Assembly: GCA_963726975.1 (NCBI GenBank)
Contig: CAVSEK010000013.1
Span: forward strand, 124,001 to 188,000
Direction of reading: 5' to 3'
Source of the DNA: CAVSEK01 sp963726975
Lineage (GTDB): Bacteria > Actinomycetota > Actinomycetes > Mycobacteriales > SCTD01
Length of the DNA stretch: 64,000 nucleotides
Shown: piece after piece, positions 14,980 through 25,864 of the stretch
Layout of the letters: the number at the start of each line of letters is the position of its first letter
Numbering within the stretch: the first letter of the stretch is position 1
Position numbers and translations under genes: made by a program
The notes under the pieces: generated by a model
The model's input: only the letters and a program-made list of their open reading frames with translations
Database searches by the model: none
Told to the model about the DNA's origin: nothing

Positions 14980-16542
14980 CTAGGCGACGAACTCGCGCAG
15001 GGCGTCGGCGCGCCCGCCGGCGCGCAGCTCGGCGAGGGTGTCGCGCTCGATCTGGCGGATCCGCTCGCGGGTCAGCCCGAGGTGCCGGCCGACCTCGTCG
15101 AGGGTGCGGGCCCGCCCGTCGTCGAGGCCGAAGCGCATCCGCACGACGGTCGCGGAGCGGGAGGGCAGGCTGGCGAGCACGTCGCCGAGCTGGCCCTGGA
15201 GCATCTGCATCTCGACGGCGGCGACCGGGTCGGGGCTGTCGGAGTCGGTGATGAAGTCGCCGAGGACGGCCTCGTCGTCACCCACCGGGCTCTCCAGCGA
15301 GAGGGTGTCGCGGCCGTAGCCGAGGATCTCCTCGACCTTGGCGGCGGTCATCTCCAGGGGCTCGCCGATCTCCTCGGGGAGCGGGTCGCGGCCCAGGCTC
15401 TGGGTGAGCTCGCGCCGCACCCGGGTGACCTTGGTGATGAGCTCGGCCATGTGCACGGGCACCCGGATGGTGCGGCCCTGGTCGGCCAGCGCCCGCTGCA
15501 GGGCCTGCCGGATCCACCAGGTGGCGTAGGTCGAGAACTTGTAGCCCTTGGCGTAGTCGAACTTCTCGACCGCGCGGACGAGGCCGAGGTTGCCCTCCTG
15601 CACCAGGTCGAGCAGGTCGAGGCCGCGGCCCTGGTAGCGCTTGGCCAACGACACGACGAGGCGCAGGTTGGCCTCGAGCAGGTGGCGCTTGGCGCGCTCG
15701 CCGTCGCGCTCGATCTCGGCGAGGTCGCGGCGCATCGCCGCCGGGACCTTGGCCTCACCGGCCGTGTGCTGACGCAGCTTCTCGCACGCGAACAGGCCGG
15801 CCTCGATCCGCTTGGAGAGCTCGACCTCCTCGACGGCGGTGAGCAGCGCGACCTTGCCGATCTCGCGCAGGTAGGCCTTGACGAGGTCGATGCCGGGCGG
15901 CGGCTCGTCGAGCGCCAGGGGCTTCTCCTCCTCGGGCACGACGGTCGCCGCCTCGGGGGCGGTCTCCTCGTCGTCCTCGGCGACCGGCACGGAGGCCGGG
16001 TCGACGGGGGCCTCGGTCGGGGCGGCGGCCTCCTCGGCAGCCTTGCGGCTGGCGGGCCGGCGCGTGCGCGGGGCTGCGGCAGGGGCAGCGGCGGCAGCCG
16101 CGGCAGGGGCAGCAGCGGCAGCAGCCGGCCCGGACAGGGTGATCGTCTCCTCGACGATGAGCGGGGCTTCGGCGTGGGTCAGGGTCACGGGCGTCTCCGT
16201 CGGGTCGAGCGCGGGCGGGGCGGGCTCGGGGGAGGCGAGCACGGCCTCTGCGGGCGCGGGGGCATCGGCCGGCTTGTCGGTGCGGCCACCCGGGCGGGAA
16301 GCGGCCTTGGCAGCGGTCCGGGAGGCGGGCCGCACAGGGGTGCGGCGCCGGGCAGGACGCTCGCCGGTGCCCAGCAGCGCACCGGCCTCGGTGAGGCGGC
16401 GCAGGACCGCGCCGGCCTCGGCCGGGCCGATGCCGGCCTCCTCGAAGGCGGCGCGCAGCTGGTCGGGGGTCAGGGCCCCGTCGGTCTGGGCACGCTCGAC
16501 CAGCGCCTCGACGAGGTCGGCGGGGCGGGCAGCGGTGGGCAC
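14980..16542 (-). CDS. RNA polymerase sigma factor, group 1/2 (SigB/HrdD-like)
   Basis: 520-residue sigma-70 factor. The first 230 residues are low-complexity (Ala/Pro-rich with acidic patches) after a short helical domain LVEALVERAQTDGALTPDQL. The conserved core starts at DLVKAYLREIGKVALLT (region 1.2) and continues with region 2 (LRLVVSLAKRYQGRGLDLLD, FSTYATWWIRQAL), region 3 (TKVTRVRRELTQSLGR) and region 4 with the HTH LGLTRERIRQIERDTLAEL. It directs promoter recognition by core RNA polymerase. A second, more canonical primary factor lies 3.8 kb away, so by analogy with mycobacterial sigA/sigB this one is probably the stress or stationary-phase paralogue; that is inference. Preceded by AGGAGATCCGCC and a GGAAC-N18-GTT promoter. 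Confidence 0.9.
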   Translation of the reverse strand: MPTAARPADLVEALVERAQTDGALTPDQLRAAFEEAGIGPAEAGAVLRRLTEAGALLGTGERPARRRTPVRPASRTAAKAASRPGGRTDKPADAPAPAEAVLASPEPAPPALDPTETPVTLTHAEAPLIVEETITLSGPAAAAAAPAAAAAAAPAAAPRTRRPASRKAAEEAAAPTEAPVDPASVPVAEDDEETAPEAATVVPEEEKPLALDEPPPGIDLVKAYLREIGKVALLTAVEEVELSKRIEAGLFACEKLRQHTAGEAKVPAAMRRDLAEIERDGERAKRHLLEANLRLVVSLAKRYQGRGLDLLDLVQEGNLGLVRAVEKFDYAKGYKFSTYATWWIRQALQRALADQGRTIRVPVHMAELITKVTRVRRELTQSLGRDPLPEEIGEPLEMTAAKVEEILGYGRDTLSLESPVGDDEAVLGDFITDSDSPDPVAAVEMQMLQGQLGDVLASLPSRSATVVRMRFGLDDGRARTLDEVGRHLGLTRERIRQIERDTLAELRAGGRADALREFVA

Positions 16543-16665
16543 GGCGGATCTCCTGCTCAGTGGTGCGTCGGACCGGGGCCTCGGCGCGGCACGACGCCGG
16601 TCTGCGGCCGGGTCGACCGCGAGGTCTCGGGGAGGATGCGGGATGCCGCGTCCTACGGGCAGATG

Positions 16666-16691
16666 AACGTCTCACCCGGCGGCCGTGTTCC
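16666..16691 (-). promoter_or_regulatory. SigR/SigH-type promoter (GGAAC-N18-GTT) of the SigB-like gene
   Basis: Minus-strand GGAAC (16691-16687), exactly 18 nt, then GTT (16668-16666). This fits the SigR/SigH consensus and predicts a leader of about 115 nt. In mycobacteria sigB is likewise transcribed by ECF factors SigE and SigH. Confidence 0.5.
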
Positions 16692-16768
16692 GCACCTCTT
16701 CCCGCGGTGAACCTGCTCACACGTGCCGTTCAGGTCTGGTACGCAGGCGCGGCTGCGGACCGGACGCC

Positions 16769-16816
16769 GCACGGGCCTGCAGGCGCACGGTCCTGCAGCC
16801 GCACGGGCCTACAGCC
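16769..16816. repeat. 16-bp tandem repeat, three copies
   Basis: Unit GCACGGGCCTGCAGSC repeats three times with one or two differences in the 334-bp divergent space between the SigB-like gene and the acyltransferase gene. A fourth partial copy follows. The rest of this space holds only the sigma promoter described separately. Confidence 0.8.
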
Positions 16817-16876
16817 GTGCAGCCCGTCGGTCGATCCCGTGGGCGGAGGTCGTCGGGCGAGGTGAGGGGGGACCGG

Positions 16877-18022
16877 GTGCTGCAGGGCAGCGGGCCGGGC
16901 CGCGCGCCCCGCCACGAGACCGGCTGGGTCGTCCGCGTCGACCGCGGCCCGGGAGCGCTGGCCGCTGCGGACCTCGAGGAGCTGTGCGCCGCGACGGCGG
17001 TGCCCCTGCCGGCGGGGCCGGTGTGGTGGCGCGCGGCCGTGCTCGCCGAGCCGGGCTGGGAGCCGCTGGTCGTCCGGGCGGAGCGGGGCGGCGAGCTGCT
17101 GGGCGCGTTGCCGCTGGCCGTGCGCCGCGGCCGCCTCGTCCACGGCGTGCGCCTCGCCGGCGGTCCGCACGCCGACCACGCCCGGTTGCCGCTGCGCGAG
17201 CCCGCCGCGGCGGCGGTGCTCGCCGGTGCCCTCGTCGAGGCGCTGGGCCGGCGCCGCCCCTGGCGGCTCGCGCTGGAGCAGCTGCCGGCGGACGACCCGG
17301 TCGTCCAGGCCCTCGCGGAGCGGCTCGCGCTGCGCGTGCGCCCGGGGACGCCGTGCCCGTACGTCGACCTCGACCACGACCGGGCGCTGCCCGCCCAGCT
17401 GAGCCGCAACGGCAAGCGCAACCGGCGCAACGCCCGCAACCGGCTGGTCGCGGACGGCCGGGTGGTCGTGGAGCGCTGGGTCCGGGACGACGAGGTCCTG
17501 ACCCTGCTGCCGGCGCTGCAGGAGCTGCGGCGGCGCCGCGACCACGCGCTCGGCCGGGCCAGCGAGCTCGACGACCCCGGCGGCCGGGCCTTCCACGAGC
17601 AGGTCGCGCGGGGCCTCTCGGCCCGGGGTGCGCTGGAGGCGCTGGTGACCTCGGTGGACGGGGAGCTGGCGGCGTACGTGCTGCTGGCCCGCGACGGCGA
17701 CGTGCTGAGGGTGTGGTGCGGGCGGGTGGCGCCGGGCCTCGAGCGCTACGGGCTGGGCTGGCTGTCGCACTGCGCGGTGCTCGAGCACGCGCTCGCCGAC
17801 CCGGGCGTGGCGCGGCTGGACTGGCTCAGGGGCGACCAGGAGAGCAAGCAGCGCAGCGCCACGGGGGCGACGGACCCGGTGGTGGTGGTCGGCTGGTCGA
17901 GCGGCGCGCTCGGGGCCGCCGACCGGGTGCTGGCGCGGGTGGCGTCCAGCGTGCTGGTCGCCGCGCGTCAGCGGGTCGCTCCCGAGGACCGGGCGCGGTG
18001 GCGGGCGGCGCTGCGGCGCTGA
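16877..18022 (+). CDS. FemAB/BioF2-like GNAT acyltransferase
   Basis: 381 residues with two tandem GNAT folds of the Acetyltransf_6 (BioF2-like, CelD/FemAB-related) group. N-terminal GNAT: GWEPLVVRAERGGELLGALP and HADHARLPL. The linker carries the hallmark basic segment SRNGKRNRRNARNRL near residue 180, then FHEQVARGLSARGALEALVT and the C-terminal GNAT with VLRVWCGRVAPGLERYGLGW and WLRGDQESKQRSATGA. Related enzymes transfer amino acids or acyl groups to cell-wall or polysaccharide acceptors. Two more family members lie in the EPS locus at 34925 and 38442. GTG at 16877 was chosen because AGGGGGG precedes it by 5 nt; an in-frame GTG lies at 16862. Confidence 0.8.
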   Translation: MLQGSGPGRAPRHETGWVVRVDRGPGALAAADLEELCAATAVPLPAGPVWWRAAVLAEPGWEPLVVRAERGGELLGALPLAVRRGRLVHGVRLAGGPHADHARLPLREPAAAAVLAGALVEALGRRRPWRLALEQLPADDPVVQALAERLALRVRPGTPCPYVDLDHDRALPAQLSRNGKRNRRNARNRLVADGRVVVERWVRDDEVLTLLPALQELRRRRDHALGRASELDDPGGRAFHEQVARGLSARGALEALVTSVDGELAAYVLLARDGDVLRVWCGRVAPGLERYGLGWLSHCAVLEHALADPGVARLDWLRGDQESKQRSATGATDPVVVVGWSSGALGAADRVLARVASSVLVAARQRVAPEDRARWRAALRR

Positions 18023-18061
18023 GGCAGGTCGGGACGTCCGCCGGGCGGCCCGTCGACGGGC

Positions 18062-18994
18062 TCAGGCGGGCAGGTCCCGGACGCACAGGGGTGCGTCGAG
18101 GTCGACCACGAAGGTGGCGGTGTGCGCGGCCGCGGGCGCAGGGCGCACGCGGCGCAGCGCTCGGAAGGCGAGCACCTTGCCGGCGGCCCACGGGCCGTCC
18201 TCGCGGGTCGAGCGCACCGGCAGCCGCCACCGCGACGACAGGTAGCGGTCCGCGGCCCAGACGTGCTGGCGCCGCAGCGACCCTGGGGTGGTGAACTCCA
18301 CCGACAGGCTGACGTTGAGCCCGTCGGTGTTGCTGACCCGGTGCCCGCTGTTCTGCGGCCAGGTCGCGACCTGTCCGGGCTCGAGGTCGACCACCGTCGC
18401 CGCCGCGTCGAAGGAGGCGTCGTACGGGAGCCACTCGTGCTCCTCACCGGCGAAGATCAGCGCGAGCTGGTCGCTCGGGACGTACCGCTCGTCCAGGGCC
18501 GGCCACACGAAGACGCGCTTGCGACCGCGGCAGTGCCAGAGCAGGTTCGGCTGCGCGTCGGCGTGGTAGTGGACCAGCGCGCCCGGCGACGACACGAGCA
18601 GGGTCGCGGTGGCGTCGACGACCTGCAGGCCGGCGACGTCCCGCTGCAGCCCCGCGACGAGCTCCTGCAGGGCGGCGGCCCAGGCCGGGTCGTGGTCCTG
18701 CACCCGCAGCAGGTTGAACCACAGCCGCCCGGTCGCCACCGCGGCCAGCAGCTCCGCGCCGGACAGCCCGCCGGCGGTGCCCTGGCGCCAGGGCGTCCGG
18801 TCGACCGGGTCGGTGCCCATCGTGTAGACGTGGCGGGCGCGGTCGGGCAGGCGCTCGAGCAGCGCGGCGAGGGCGGCGTCGCCGACGAGGTCGTCGCGCT
18901 CGTGCAGCCGGTGCGGCAGGTGCAGGACCCGCGTCCCGAAGCCCTCGACCTGCTCGGGCGTCCAGTCCACCAGCGGCGCGCGCGTGCTCGTCAT
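18062..18994 (-). CDS. JmjC-like cupin (cupin_8) protein
   Basis: 310 residues, cytosolic. The double-stranded beta-helix of the JmjC/cupin_8 type is shown by PGALVHYHADAQPNLLWHCRGRKRVFVWP (His-x-Asp metal motif HADA near residue 140) and the distal His in PGQVATWPQNSGHRVSNTDG, followed by LNVSLSVEFTTP. These would bind Fe(II) and 2-oxoglutarate; a hydroxylase role is inferred from the family, target unknown. ATG is preceded by CAGGACGAGGACGA. It is convergent with the upstream acyltransferase; a perfect 14-bp palindrome GCCCGTCGACGGGC lies between the two stops. Confidence 0.82.
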   Translation of the reverse strand: MTSTRAPLVDWTPEQVEGFGTRVLHLPHRLHERDDLVGDAALAALLERLPDRARHVYTMGTDPVDRTPWRQGTAGGLSGAELLAAVATGRLWFNLLRVQDHDPAWAAALQELVAGLQRDVAGLQVVDATATLLVSSPGALVHYHADAQPNLLWHCRGRKRVFVWPALDERYVPSDQLALIFAGEEHEWLPYDASFDAAATVVDLEPGQVATWPQNSGHRVSNTDGLNVSLSVEFTTPGSLRRQHVWAADRYLSSRWRLPVRSTREDGPWAAGKVLAFRALRRVRPAPAAAHTATFVVDLDAPLCVRDLPA

Positions 18995-19054
18995 CGGGTC
19001 GTCCTCGTCCTGGCAGCGGGAGCCGACGGGCCGCAGCGGCCGGTCGGTCGGACG

Positions 19055-19360
19055 CTATCGCCGCCGCGCCCGCCCGGACAGCACCCGCGGGGACCAACCC
19101 TGGCCCGCCGCGGCGCCGCCGGACGGCTCTGCGCCCGGAGCCAGCAGCGAGGTCGCCGCCAGCGCCGCCAGGTGCGCCCGGGAGCGCAGCCCGAGCCGGC
19201 CGTACGTCCGCTTGAGGTGCGTCTCCACCGTGAGGGGGCTCAGGTGCAGCTCGGCCGCGATCTGGCGGTTGGTCAGGCCGTGCACCAGCAGGGCCGCGAC
19301 CCGCTGCTCCGCCGGGCTGAGGTCGCCCCAGGTGACCGTCGCCGTCCCCGTCAGCAGCAC
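19055..19360 (-). CDS. single-domain LuxR-type HTH regulator
   Basis: 101 residues consisting almost only of a LuxR/GerE DNA-binding domain: LSPAEQRVAALLVHGLTNRQ followed by IAAELHLSPLTVETHLKRTY, then GRLGLRSRAHLAALA and a disordered tail. No receiver or ligand domain is present. The start GTG (19360) follows GGAGGAGG at good spacing; upstream in-frame sequence to 19541 is divergent intergenic DNA, so a lost N-terminal domain is not evident. The divergent neighbour encodes a lone cyclic-nucleotide-binding domain. Such stand-alone HTH proteins can act as transcription factors; the target is unknown. Confidence 0.8.
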   Translation of the reverse strand: MLLTGTATVTWGDLSPAEQRVAALLVHGLTNRQIAAELHLSPLTVETHLKRTYGRLGLRSRAHLAALAATSLLAPGAEPSGGAAAGQGWSPRVLSGRARRR

Positions 19361-19540
19361 TGCCCCGGACCTCCTCCTGCGGCCGGCGGCCGCTCGACGG
19401 GCAGAGGCGGTCGCGCTGGTCCTGATACGTCCCGGATTACCTGGTCCCGGGGGTGCGCGTCGCGGCGGTCGGCGGCCAGCCTGTGCCGCAGGCCGTCGGG
19501 CCCCGGCGGCACCGCCGCCCCCGACGCCGCAGGAGGACCC

Positions 19541-20014
19541 ATGACCACGACCCGTACGTCGACCGGCCCGGCCCGCTCCTCGACCGGCACCGGGCCGGTG
19601 CGCCGGGCGCTGCTCCCGCAGCAGCGCTCGGGCGGCGCCGGGGCGCGGCCGCCCGGCGCGGGCGGGCTGCCCGGGCTCGAGGACCTGGACCGCCGCTCGA
19701 GGGCCGCGCTCGCCGCCGCCGGGGCGCGGCGCGCCGTCCCCGCCGGCACGCTGCTGGCGCGGGAGGGACGACCGGCGCAGGAGGCGCTCGTGCTGGTCTC
19801 CGGCCTCGTGCGGGCCGACCTGCGCGGGGTCCCCCTGGGGGGCGCCTCGCCGGGCGAGCTGCTCGGCGACCTCGCTGCGCTGCTGCGCGGCGGGTCCGCC
19901 GTCAGCTGGCGGGCGCTGACCGCGGCAGAGGTGCTGGCCGTGCCGCTGCCTGCGCTGCGGCGGCTGCTGGACCGGGTGCCGGCGCTGGCCCTGGCGCTGC
20001 AGCCGGGGTCCTGA
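19541..20014 (+). CDS. stand-alone cyclic-nucleotide-binding (Crp-like) domain protein
   Basis: 157 residues. After a disordered 45-residue start (TTTRTSTGPARSSTGTGPVR) comes a compact cNMP-binding fold: RRAVPAGTLLAREGRPAQEA, LVLVSGLVRADLRGVPLGGA, PGELLGDLAALLRGGSAVSW and LTAAEVLAVPLPALRRLL. The phosphate-binding cassette is PGELLGDLAALLRGGSAVSW; the usual Arg is replaced by Gly/Ser-rich sequence, so nucleotide binding is doubtful. There is no HTH. AGGAGGACCC precedes the ATG. It may cooperate with the divergent HTH-only gene. Followed by a hairpin. Confidence 0.72.
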   Translation: MTTTRTSTGPARSSTGTGPVRRALLPQQRSGGAGARPPGAGGLPGLEDLDRRSRAALAAAGARRAVPAGTLLAREGRPAQEALVLVSGLVRADLRGVPLGGASPGELLGDLAALLRGGSAVSWRALTAAEVLAVPLPALRRLLDRVPALALALQPGS

Positions 20015-20017
20015 CCG

Positions 20018-20037
20018 GGCCGGGGCCGTCCCCGGCC
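20018..20037. terminator. hairpin between Crp-like and metallopeptidase genes
   Basis: Eight-bp perfect stem GGCCGGGG/CCCCGGCC with a 4-nt loop, directly after the stop of the Crp-like gene and before the convergent stop. Confidence 0.55.
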
Positions 20038-20041
20038 GGCC

Positions 20042-20389
20042 TCAGCCCCAGCCGAGCTCGTGCAGGCGCTGCTCGCCGAGGCCGACGTGGTGCGCGAACT
20101 CGTGCACCACCGTCACCCGCACCTCGTGCGCGAGGTCGTCGAGGTCCTCGGCGAGCAGGCACAGCGGGATGCGGTAGAGGCTGATCCGGTCCGGCAGCAC
20201 CCCGCCGTAGTCGGCGCGCTCCACGAGCGGCACCCCCTCGTACAGCCCGAGCAGGTCGGGGTCGTCGGGGTGCTCGTCCTCGACCACGACGACGACGTTG
20301 CGGAAGGCCGCCACCATCGCCGGCGGCAGCCCGTCGAGCGCGTCGGCGACGAGCTCCTCGAAGGCGACCGGGGGCAGCGGCTGCACCAC
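20042..20389 (-). CDS. zincin-like metallopeptidase family protein (DUF1025 type)
   Basis: 115 residues. The zinc-binding motif VTVVHEFAHHVGLGEQRLHELGWG (HExxH) is near the C-terminus, preceded by DRISLYRIPLCLLAEDLDDLAHEVR and VEDEHPDDPDLLGLYEGVPLVERA. This is the compact metallopeptidase family of the DUF1025/minimal zincin type, conserved in actinobacteria; substrates unknown. Its GTG directly abuts the TAG of the sigma factor gene upstream (TAG then GTG), so it is very probably co-translated with the primary sigma factor. Two adjacent GTG codons are possible starts. Confidence 0.85.
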   Translation of the reverse strand: MVQPLPPVAFEELVADALDGLPPAMVAAFRNVVVVVEDEHPDDPDLLGLYEGVPLVERADYGGVLPDRISLYRIPLCLLAEDLDDLAHEVRVTVVHEFAHHVGLGEQRLHELGWG

Positions 20390-21880
20390 CTAGTCGAGGT
20401 AGTCGCGCAGCTTCTGCGACCGGCTCGGGTGGCGCAGCTTGGACAGCGTCTTGCTCTCGATCTGGCGGATGCGCTCGCGGGTGAGGCCGAACTCGCGGCC
20501 GATCTCGTCGAGCGTGCGGGGCTGCCCGTCGACGAGGCCGAAGCGCATCTTCACGACCGCCGCCTCGCGGTCGGTGAGGGTCCGCAGCACCTCGTTGAGC
20601 TGCTCCTGCATCAGGCCGTACGAGACGACGTCGGCGGCGATCGGGGCGTCCGCGTCCTCGATGAAGTCGCCGAGGTTGGAGTCCTGGTCGTCGCCGATGG
20701 TCGTCTCGAGGCTGACCGGCTCCCGGGCGTAGCCCTGGATCTCGACGACCTTCTCGGGGGTCATGTCGAGCTCCTTGGCGAGCTCCTCCGGCGTGGGCTC
20801 GCGGCCGAGCTCCTGGAGCATCTCGCGCTGCACCCGGGTGAGCTTGTTGATCTGCTCGACCATGTGCACGGGGATGCGGATCGTGCGGGCCTGGTCGGCC
20901 ATCGCCCGGGTGATCGCCTGGCGGATCCACCACGTGGCGTACGTGGAGAACTTGTAGCCCTTGGTGTAGTCGAACTTCTCGACCGCGCGGATGAGCCCGA
21001 GGTTGCCCTCCTGGATGAGGTCCAGGAAGAGCATCCCGCGGCCCAGGTAGCGCTTCGCGATGCTCACGACGAGGCGGAGGTTGGCCTCGAGCAGGTGGCG
21101 CTTGGCCTTCTGGCCGTCGTGGACCAGCCAGTCGAGGTCGCGCTTGAGGGCCGCGGACAGCTTGGCCGCCTCGCCCTCGTCGGACTGCCGCAGCTTCTCC
21201 GCCGCGAACAGGCCGGCCTCGATGCGCTGCGCGAGCTCGACCTCCATCTCGGCGGTGAGCAGCGGGACCTTGCCGATCTCCTTGAGGTAGGCGCGCACCA
21301 GGTCGGTGCTGATGCCGACCTCGCCCTCGGCGGCGAGCGGCTTCTTCTCGTCCTCCTCGTCGTCGTCCTCGTCGGACGCCTTCTTGGGGGTCTCGTCGTC
21401 GTCCTCGTCGTCCTCGTCGTCCTCGGCGGTCGCCGCCGCCAGGGCGGGGTCGGCGGCCGCGACGACGGCCGGGTCGACGACGGCGTCGGGCCCGGCGCTC
21501 GGGTCGACGAGCTCGGCGGCGTCGATCTCGGCGGGGTCGATCGCCTCGAGCTCGGTGGGGTCGGGCTCCTCGCCCACCGGGGAGTCGGGCAGGGCGGTCT
21601 TCGCGCCCCGGGCGGTCTTCGCGGCGGTCTTGGCCGCGGTCTTGGCGGCGGTCTTGGCCGGGCTCTTGGCGGCGGTCTTGGCGGCGGTCTTGGCGGCGGC
21701 TCTGCCGGGTGTCTTGGCGGCGGCCTTCGTGGCCGGCGCGCCGCTCGTCGCGGCCGTCGCGGCCGTCGCGGTGGCGGCGGCGTCCCGGGTGCTGGTCAGC
21801 TCGGTGTCCGGAGCCGTCGCGGCGGGGTCGGTGGGCGCGGGGGCGTCCACGGTGGCGCGGGCGGTGCGGGGCGGTGTCAC
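20390..21880 (-). CDS. sigA: principal RNA polymerase sigma factor (RpoD/SigA/HrdB)
   Basis: 496 residues; primary sigma-70. Residues 45-100 form Lys/Ala repeats (AAKTAAKTAAK), residues 150-185 are acidic runs (EDDEDDEDDDETPKKASDED), then region 1.2 DLVRAYLKEIGKVPLLT, region 2 RLVVSIAKRYLGRGMLFLD and YATWWIRQAITRAMADQ, region 3 INKLTRVQREMLQELGREP and region 4 FGLTRERIRQIESKTLSKLR ending RSQKLRDYLD. The RDYLD end is the usual signature of actinobacterial primary sigma factors. GTG start. The 283-bp upstream space to acnA holds the acnA terminator and probably the promoter (a GATACT-like hexamer near 22040 is the only candidate). Coupled with the metallopeptidase downstream. Confidence 0.95.
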   Translation of the reverse strand: MTPPRTARATVDAPAPTDPAATAPDTELTSTRDAAATATAATAATSGAPATKAAAKTPGRAAAKTAAKTAAKSPAKTAAKTAAKTAAKTARGAKTALPDSPVGEEPDPTELEAIDPAEIDAAELVDPSAGPDAVVDPAVVAAADPALAAATAEDDEDDEDDDETPKKASDEDDDEEDEKKPLAAEGEVGISTDLVRAYLKEIGKVPLLTAEMEVELAQRIEAGLFAAEKLRQSDEGEAAKLSAALKRDLDWLVHDGQKAKRHLLEANLRLVVSIAKRYLGRGMLFLDLIQEGNLGLIRAVEKFDYTKGYKFSTYATWWIRQAITRAMADQARTIRIPVHMVEQINKLTRVQREMLQELGREPTPEELAKELDMTPEKVVEIQGYAREPVSLETTIGDDQDSNLGDFIEDADAPIAADVVSYGLMQEQLNEVLRTLTDREAAVVKMRFGLVDGQPRTLDEIGREFGLTRERIRQIESKTLSKLRHPSRSQKLRDYLD

Positions 21881-22115
21881 ACGAGATCCTTCGTCAGCGG
21901 GCGGGTGCCGGTGGAGCGCTCCGGCGCCGGAGGCGGGCGTCTTCCTCGGTCGTGCGACCGCCGGCCGGGCCGTCGCGCCCCGGCTGACGGTCCCCGGAGG
22001 GACGGGCGCGGCGCGTGCGACCCCGTCGCCGAGGTGGGCACGACCCAGTATCGCCCCTCTCGCCGTCGGCGCGTGCTCTCCGGCACACCCGGACGGCGCG
22101 CGTCGCGGCCCGGAC

Positions 22116-22153
22116 GCCCGAGGACCCCCGCCGGCAGGCAGGGGTCCCCGGGC
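22116..22153 (-). terminator. terminator of acnA
   Basis: Stem GGACCCC/GGGGTCC continued by GCCCG/CGGGC with one mismatch, loop of 12 nt, 11 nt after the acnA stop. Confidence 0.7.
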
Positions 22154-22163
22154 GGTCAGGACG

Positions 22164-25017
<2,854 letters not shown>

Positions 25018-25031
<14 letters not shown>

Positions 25032-25653
25032 GCGGGGCCTCCTGGGCGGTCGGTCGTGCGGGGGGGACGGTATCGGGCAGGTCGGACGGTCCGGTCCGGG
25101 GCCGTCGGACGGCGTCCTCGACGAGGTCGAGCACGGCGGGCAGCTGCTCGGGCGGGAGGCCGCCGGCCAGCGCGCTCACCAGCCCGTCGAGCACGAGCAG
25201 CAGGAAGGCGGCCAGCAGGCCGACCGGCACGTCGTCGCGGACGACGCCGGCGGCGCGCTGCGTGCGCAGCCGCTGCTCGGTGGCGTCGCGCACCCCGCGC
25301 TGGTGCTCGGCCCAGCGGCCGGCGAAGCCCGGGTCGGTGCGCAGCCGGCGGCGGACCTCGAGCTGCACCCCCAGCCAGCCGGCGTCGCGGTCCTGCAGGT
25401 CGCGCATCACCTGCACGACCCCGGCCTCGGCGACCCGGGCGGCGGTGCGCGCGGCGTCGTCCTCGGCGAGGGCGAGGAAGAGCGCTTCCTTGTCGCGGAA
25501 GTGGTGGAAGATCGCCCCGCGCGACAGGCCGGTCTCGGCCTCGAGCACCTTGACCGTGGCGCCCTCGAAGCCGTGCCGCGCGAAGGCCGCGCGCGCCGCG
25601 CCGAGGATCTCGGACTGCCGGTCCTGCAGGCGTTCCGGCGAGAGCTTGGGCAC
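25018..25653 (-). CDS. acnR: TetR-family regulator, probable aconitase repressor AcnR
   Basis: 211 residues. N-terminal TetR HTH: RQSEILGAARAAFARHGFEG, ATVKVLEAETGLSRGAIFHHF, RDKEALFLALAEDDAAR; the rest is the helical ligand domain (MRDLQDRDAGWLGVQLEVRR, GVVRDDVPVGLLAAFLLLVL). AcnR represses acn in Corynebacterium; there it lies downstream of acn, whereas here it precedes acnA and overlaps it by 14 bp, so they form one operon. GTG start; the mRNA is probably leaderless because TAAGGT ends exactly 6 nt upstream. A 22-bp near-palindrome between the -35 and -10 makes autoregulation likely. Confidence 0.88.
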
Positions 25654-25659
25654 GTCGAC

Positions 25660-25689
25660 ACCTTACAAACCGTACGTACGTTCTGTCAA
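25660..25689 (-). promoter_or_regulatory. acnR-acnA promoter with embedded AcnR operator
   Basis: On the minus strand, TTGACA (25689-25684), 18-nt spacer and TAAGGT (25665-25660), followed by 6 nt and the GTG. The overlapping 22-bp segment 25665-25686 (ACA...CGTACGTACG...TGT) is palindromic at 18 of 22 positions and fills the spacer, the classic place for a TetR-family repressor site. Confidence 0.75.
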
Positions 25690-25864
25690 ATGGGCGCGCG
25701 TTCCTGCCCCTTCGTGCTCTGGCGGAGATCACCCGTCGGTGACAGGGTGTCGTCCCGTGACCCGAGGAGGTGCTCAACCCGACCACGGAGAGTGCCGATC
25801 CCGCCACCAGTCACCCGGACAGCTCGGGTCGTCTCCACCCTGCCCCCGTCCCCCAGGAGAGCCG

